DNA from: Lottia gigantea
Taxonomy: Eukaryota > Mollusca > Gastropoda > Lottiidae
NCBI RefSeq assembly: GCF_000327385.1
Contig: NW_008707617.1
Location: 3,946,278-4,010,277 of the forward strand
Length of the DNA stretch: 64,000 bases
Direction of reading: 5' to 3'
In this document: positions 58,906 to 64,000 of the stretch, piece by piece
How positions within the stretch are numbered: position 1 is the stretch's first letter
Layout of the letters: each line of letters begins with the position of its first letter
Made by a program: the position numbers and the translations under genes
The notes under the pieces: model-generated
Databases searched by the model: none
Seen by the model: only the letters and a program-made list of their open reading frames with translations
What the model was told of the DNA's origin: nothing

Positions 58906-61900
58906 CGTTTCGTCCACACCTTCCTGAGCTTAGACTACAATAGTTGCAGCACCCATTCAACATTCACGAACCTTAGATATAGGCGACGATGTGCATGAAT
59001 ATATTTTGGATCATTTTTGCAAAACCGGAAGTGCCACAGTTCAATATGTGCAAGAATAGAAAATCGGCTCTAGAAGTCGTATTTTTCGGTCGATTTTCTT
59101 TGGGTTTGCATTTTTGGAATCTACTGTTAAAATCTGAAAGAATAGCAGTTTCAAAATTTCAAAATTCGAAAATTTGTCGCAGACATTTCTTTTGCCAAAT
59201 TTTGCTTTTTTTTCAATTTTTTTGCTTTTTGTCTGATTAATCTGAAAAAAATTGAGCAAAGACAGTTTAAGAAATGAAATAAAATGGTACAATCAAATTT
59301 TCAACTTCACTTCCGGTTTAAACAGGAAATCAATTTTCACTTCCGGTTGAAAAACTTCCGGTGTAATTTGTAGAGGTTAAAAAATTTTATGCTGATAGGT
59401 AGACAAAGTTATGACAAAAAAACGAAGAAAAAAAAATCCAGACCAGACGTGAAACTTTGGCCGCCATCTTGATTTTTCTGAAATGATTCGATTTTTATTC
59501 AGACATAATGGCTCATCCGATTTAAATGAAAGAAGATAAAAAAAAAAACATGACATTAGGAAGCCGTTTTTCGATTCTCAATTTTGCTTTTTTGCAACAT
59601 CCGGTTGAATTTTTTTCAAAGTTTGAAGGGTCATATCTCGTGGTCTTGAACTTTGATGACCTTGATCTTCATAAGGTCAAAGGTCATTGACCTTAGCTAT
59701 CAGTTAATACTTTGACATTTGACCTCCGACATGTACTTCCGGTTTTATAGATGTCCGAAAACAGCCAAATTCGCAACTTTGGACTGCTCTAGCACGTGAC
59801 CTAATTAACCTAGAGAGTTAATTTTTTCGGATTCTTAATGTGCTTTTAATGCTCTTTCAAGTGATTTATAACAATCGTTTTTTAAAGCAAAATTGAAATT
59901 CGTGAATTTTTCAAATTTGAGTTTTTTTTTACAATATTTCTGTTTCTTTGAGCTTGGTGTGTATATATCTTATGACCTATTTTATGTAAAACATTGAAAC
60001 TTGGAACACAACAAGACAATTTGAATATAAATTAACCTATGACAAAAAAGTTGAGGTGGGCATTACATCCGGGTTGAATTACTAATTGTTTACATTTTGG
60101 GAAAGGGGCATAACTCGCATAGGATACATTTGTTCAAAAAGGAACTTTGCACACAATTACCTTATTAATTTGGCCAGTTTGTATTAATAGGTCAATTGTT
60201 TCAGCTTTATAGTTCCAAAAAAGGAACGGGTTTTGAAATTTCCATATTTTCAATTTTCTATTTTGACCTTTATTGACTCTTGTTGACCTATATCTTTTGA
60301 CCTGTATGATGTAGAAGCTTTAAATTTGGAACACAACATAACATTCAGAATATCAATTAACCTGTGCAAAAGAAATTGAGGTGGGCGTAGCACATCTGGG
60401 TTAAATTACTCATTATTGACAATTTTGGCAAGGGACATAACTCGCAACGTATACATTTGTTCAAAATGGAACTTTGCATACAATTACTTCATCTGTTGAG
60501 CCACGTTGTCTTAGAAGTTCAATTGTTTCAGCTTTAAAGTTCAAAAAAAGGAACAGGCTATGAAAATTCAAAATTTTCAATTTTTGACCTTGACCTTTTT
60601 TGACCCTGATTTTTGTAGGATCAAAGGTCATTCACATTGGCTATCTATTTATACTTTTATATTTGCTGTCCTATCTCAACTTCCGTATCGTATATATTTA
60701 AAAATTTTGATGATTTGTATCTCGTAACCTTGACCTTTGTTGATCGTCTCCCTTTCAATGTCAAATGTCATTGACCTTGGCTATCTTCTGATACTTTCAT
60801 TTGTGAGGTCTGTCTACTTCCGTTATAACAATCTTCCAAAGAATTCTTCTCAACTTTAGACTGCTCTTGCGCGTGATGTAATTATCGTAGAAGGTTGATT
60901 TTTTCAGAGTCTTTTGCATTTTGCTACATTTGCAAAGTCCCACTCTGTGCCAAGTGTGGCTCTAGTATTGTTATTACTATGTATAATTACTTTGTACATA
61001 ATATATGAAAATATCCAGTCTTAAGTTGTCACTTCATTTAGTAAAATTTTGGACACATGAGCAGCAAAGTCTCAATGAAAACAGGCATAAATGCCAATAC
61101 ATGTATTATAGTTTGAAGAGTCATAACTCCATCATGCTGCCTTCACATGTAAGTGAAACATTCTGTGTATAAAATGAAAGAGTATATGTAGATAAACCAT
61201 GTGTAAATCTCAATAAGTAATGCAACAAACAAAAGTTTCTTCTGATGCACTAGTATTAAATGGAAAGATAATGTAAAATAATGCCAAGTTATTTGTTAAT
61301 GTATTTAGAAATAGTTGCAAATCTTTTTTTTAATTCATTAAATAGCTTTATAGAGAAAGAATTATTGCTCAAACAGAGATTTATTTTTATACTATTTCAG
61401 AAATTGTATCTGAAATCTCAAATGTAAAAAGACTGTTATCTGTAAGACCAAGTGGTAATTTTTTTAATGTAACTAATACTAATGGTAATAGATTTTATGT
61501 TAAAATAAAAGATGAAGACAAGTTTGAAAGAGAAGTAAGGTTTTGATTATTAAATGCTTATTTTAAATAGAAAAAAAACCTTAATGCTTGTGGCTTTTCA
61601 ATTTTCTTTTGGAAAAGGGAAAACAAAGTAAAGCTCTGTGACTTAGCATGTAGTTGAATGCTAGTGTACAGTTTCTGTGTTGGAGACAGAGTTAGTATTT
61701 TATCATTTCATAACTCTATCCGTAACTAGTGATGCTGAATGCAGGGGTTCGTGTTGAAAGAGCTTCTAGTTGTGTGTTACGATGTGAGTTTCAGACTGTA
61801 TATGATAAAGATACCTCTATAGTTGCTGCTGTTCTGAAGAACTTCCCTCATTGTTCATTGTTTGGTGTTGATGTCCTCGTTATCCCATTTGTTACAGAAC

Positions 61901-64000
61901 AATACAAAAAAGCCACACTTCATTCCACTTTGGCCCTTTAGAATAATAAGTAACATGTTTAAGATTGAATTAGAATAATATTTTTAATGTTTTTTTTCTA
62001 TAAGATACAAGATGTATGTAGAAATAAAAGGATAACAGGATTATTAAGTGTACCATACTCTGTATTAAAACATCAAGTAGAACAAGAGGTATGTATAATA
62101 TATTTCTCTCAACTTTACTTGCATCTTTGATTAGGGCTGCAACGATTCTTGAAGTTGCCATTCGATACACGAAACGATACTCATCCAACGATACAATTTA
62201 TTGCGGTGATAATTGCAATTAATTTATTGGTTTTGAAATGAAAAAATATAGTCAACAATTTTGACACTATCAACATTTGAGAACATTTAGAATTAAGGCA
62301 GTGTGATAAAAAATCTCAATTTTTTAAAGTCAGAAATGAATTTTTGCAATTTTGATATGTTAGTCATACTTGAAAAATGAAAATATGAAACAATTTATTC
62401 AACACACAAGGATTCTGTATCATTCATTATGAAAAGAGCTAGAATTTAATTGTGCTGATACATCACGATTAATTTTATGCAGCGCAATGCATCGATAAGA
62501 AGGAAAGAATCTCGATTCATCGGTGAATCGTTGCAGCCCTATCTTTGATCATAAAGCACTCTAAGTGCTATCACTTGCTCTTATGAAGTCACTCTAAGCA
62601 ATAATGATATGTGTATATTGGAACGAAATAGGCAGATTTTGTACTAAATTGTATCTCAGTGGTAAATTCGTTATCAATTACTATCAATTACATTTATTAC
62701 AGAGACAAAACAAGATCATTGAAGAAGCTAGAAAAATAACTGATGAAATAAATAGGTAAAAACATTATCATATTTATAACAGTTGTCCACCCTTGTTATC
62801 TCGTAATCAGGTGAATAATTTAACAGTATTAATAAATAAGTCTACTTATAAGTTGATAATTATTACAAAAAAAAAATTTTACGTTTGTTATACTGTATAC
62901 ATGAGATATATATTCTCCAAAGAATACTGTTTGGTGATATATGTTCATGTGATATTATTATACCACATTTAATTATAATAAAATTATATTTTACCTATTG
63001 AAATGCTATGATATATGTATATTTTATAGAGAAATAGATAATGATTTGGGTTTAGATTTTGATAATGTACCCGAGACATTAACAGAACCTCAGAAATATT
63101 TATGGGTAGAGAAATATGCCCCCAGAAGATATACTGAATTACTTAGTGAAGAGGTAACAATATTTTGGTTGATTACATGGTGTTATTTTATGTTATTGTT
63201 TAAAGGAATAAAATCCTTTTTTGTTCCAATTTTACATTTGTGGGTTATAACCAATGTAGGTTTAAGTTGTGTTTTGCCCAGTTATTACCTTATTAAATTT
63301 ATCTTGACATTGAATTTTTCAACAACAAAAAATTCTAGTCATACAGTCATGAAATTGATTAAAGGGATTATAAAGAGGTTTTCTACAATTTTTATGTGTA
63401 TCGGGACACTGATAGCATCAATTTTGTACCATTCCAATTTTCAATCAGTCATCTTGGGTTCCTGCAAATCCACTAAAACTAAGGTTTTATGACATCTCCA
63501 TGGTTTGTAGGCTATAAATCGTACTCTTCTACATTGGATCAAACTGTGGGATCATGTGGTTTTTGGTAAAGAATTACCCAGTAAACATGTTAAGGATAAA
63601 AAGAAACAGAAAGAAGTTAAAAAATGGAAAAAATTACCAGAATTAACAGATGAATTAGATAAATTTAATCGACCACTCTATAAGGTGAATATTGTGCTTC
63701 TTTAGGTATGCTGCTGCATATGATATAGCAAAGATTAACTCTTCCAATGCACCTATTACTGCTTTACTTTTGTAAAATATCATCATTGAATGCACATTGC
63801 TTATAAGAATTGTTTTTGTTTGTGGTTCTTGATAGAAAAATAAAGTTCTCAAACTTATATATGATTATGATACAACATACTGTATACATAACCATACATG
63901 CTGTATTTTAGGTGGTGTTATTATGTGGACCTCCTGGGTTAGGGAAGACAACTCTAGCTCAGATTGTAGCATCACATGCCGGTTATAATGTTGTAGAAAT
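53513..64000 (+). CDS. chtf18: CHTF18 (CTF18), alternative clamp-loader large subunit, 5' part
   Basis: Large subunit of the CTF18-RFC complex, which loads PCNA at replication forks and supports sister-chromatid cohesion in the nucleus. Nine exons with GT/AG sites and consistent phase: 53513-53582, 56119-56409, 58523-58726, 61401-61534, 62005-62088, 62703-62755, 63030-63153, 63511-63684, 63912-64000 (cut by the window). About 408 residues are seen; the human protein has about 975. The start MDEYIFEAEFADELEALADFE matches the family N-terminus. LWVEKYAPRRYTELLSEE (303-320) and LLHWIKLWDHVVFGKE are CTF18-specific blocks, and GPPGLGKTT (384-392) is Walker A of the AAA+ domain. The linker (exons 2-4) is poorly conserved, as usual. 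Gene symbol by family match. Confidence 0.93.
54003..54767 (-). mobile_element. TA-flanked MITE, family 1, copy 5
   Basis: Complete inverted copy in CHTF18 intron 1, from TACAGTGGTGTAACC to TTACTTGACTGTA, with TA at both ends in a TATATA context. Little diverged from copy 1. The minus frame 54236-54448 is element sequence and matches no transposase. Confidence 0.85.
54785..55445. repeat. Intron 1 repeat, family 2, tandem units
   Basis: Two and a half units of about 166 bp starting AACGCGTTCAATTTTTAGCT, each with GATGAACCCTATTGAAAATC and GAGTTATTGCCC. A further segment (about 55250-55445) with GGTTGAATATTTCATACTGG and GTGGGCGTATAT follows. The same blocks recur in intron 2, so this is an interspersed family. 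Confidence 0.75.
56018..56058 (+). repeat. Family 2 terminal fragment beside exon 2
   Basis: GTGGGCGTATATTACC and GCCTGGCAAGCTATCTT, identical to the right end of the 56510-56785 copy, about 60 bp before CHTF18 exon 2. Confidence 0.7.
56510..56785 (+). mobile_element. Family 2 interspersed repeat, compact copy
   Basis: Runs from ATGCCCAAATAAAATGGGGG / GACGTATATTGCCGTCACCC to GCCTGGCAAGCTATCTT, about 275 bp, in CHTF18 intron 2. It looks like a near-complete copy of the family. No clear terminal inverted repeats; class unknown. Confidence 0.6.
57060..57421 (+). repeat. Family 2 interspersed repeat, third copy
   Basis: Shares GATGAACCCTATTGAAAATC, GGTTGAATATTTCATACTGG and a diverged end GCTTGGAAAGCTATCTT with the other copies. 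Contains three tandem 16-bp units TTTTGACAAAACTTGG near 57232-57282. Confidence 0.7.
58255..58398. mobile_element. 144-bp MITE with 30-bp perfect arms
   Basis: Arms at 58255-58284 and 58369-58398 are perfect inverted copies (GACATTGGGTGAGGTCAAAT and onward). In CHTF18 intron 2. No obvious target duplication. The lack of mismatches suggests a young insertion. Confidence 0.75.
58872..60975 (-). mobile_element. Poly(A)-tailed repeat block in CHTF18 intron 3
   Basis: Begins with a T run of about 35 bases (a poly(A) tail on the minus strand), followed by about 2.1 kb rich in CTTCCGGTT and TGACCTTGACC words. It holds a tandem duplication: 59957-60285 and 60286-60600 share GGAACACAACA, TTGAGGTGGGC, CATAACTCGCA and ATACATTTGTTCAAAA. 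The word TATTGTTAT occurs near both ends (about 58847 and 60965), perhaps a target duplication, though it is not adjacent to the T run. No protein domain was recognised. Confidence 0.5.
62132..62541. mobile_element. hAT MITE in CHTF18 intron 5
   Basis: 410 bp with perfect 17-bp inverted ends TAGGGCTGCAACGATTC and an exact 8-bp duplication TCTTTGAT (62124-62131, 62542-62549). Ends and duplication length are diagnostic of the hAT superfamily. Noncoding. Confidence 0.9.
63357..63420 (+). repeat. Repeat end shared with CHTF18 intron 2
   Basis: TTAAAGGGATTATAAAGAG and the following 40 bases (TTTTCTA, TGTGTATC, GGGACAC) match 56454-56515. Both start with the T2-like TTAAAGGGA, so they may be left ends of another TTAA-type MITE family. 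No right end was found. Confidence 0.5.

Noticed and set aside
62998-63492. 164-codon single-exon protein
   Set aside because: Read-through of CHTF18 exon 7 into its intron; the donor GTAACA at 63154 and the next exon at 63511 restore the conserved protein.

Overview
This window is AT-rich metazoan nuclear DNA with spliceosomal introns and a heavy load of small repeats. Nothing in it is bacterial or organellar. The gene set (a DRGX-type paired-class homeobox gene, a BTB-BACK-Kelch gene and a CTF18 clamp-loader gene) and the repeats (tRNA-derived SINE, Penelope-like fragment, many MITEs, satellite-like introns) suggest a lophotrochozoan, most likely a mollusc. The phylum is an inference; no species call is possible from the sequence alone.

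Three protein genes can be supported. (1) DRGX homologue, + strand, six coding exons from 25204 to 32417, complete, 398 codons, with homeodomain and C-terminal OAR motif. (2) An intronless-CDS Kelch-like gene, - strand, 49657 to 47801, 618 aa, with an acceptor-like site just upstream that implies a 5' noncoding exon. (3) The 5' part of CHTF18/CTF18, + strand, nine exons from 53513 to the window edge, ending just past the Walker A motif. The rest of that gene lies beyond base 64000. The three genes have no shared pathway: a neuronal transcription factor, a probable CUL3 adaptor and a replication/cohesion factor.

Layout: 1-11.7 kb is repeat-rich (minisatellites, MITEs, tandem repeats). 11.7-25.2 kb is gene-poor, with a Penelope-like fragment at about 20 kb, and is probably upstream regulatory landscape of DRGX. 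25.2-33.3 kb is DRGX, with MITE insertions in introns 1 and 5. 33.3-45 kb is gene-poor, with a large purine/pyrimidine hairpin, a hAT transposase relic, Thr/Ser/Pro-rich minisatellite reading frames and MITEs. 45-47.5 kb holds a composite repeat, an inverted-repeat structure and a nested SINE. 47.8-49.7 kb is the Kelch gene. 49.7-53.5 kb is intergenic with a tiny palindrome flanked by 8-bp repeats. 53.5-64 kb is CHTF18, whose introns carry at least four repeat families.

No tRNA, rRNA, CRISPR or operon structure was found. No single new gene system stands out. The most unusual material is repeat biology: the 22-bp palindrome with 8-bp direct repeats, the TTAA-flanked MITEs, the coding-like minisatellite, and an inverted pair of Cys-rich reading frames.
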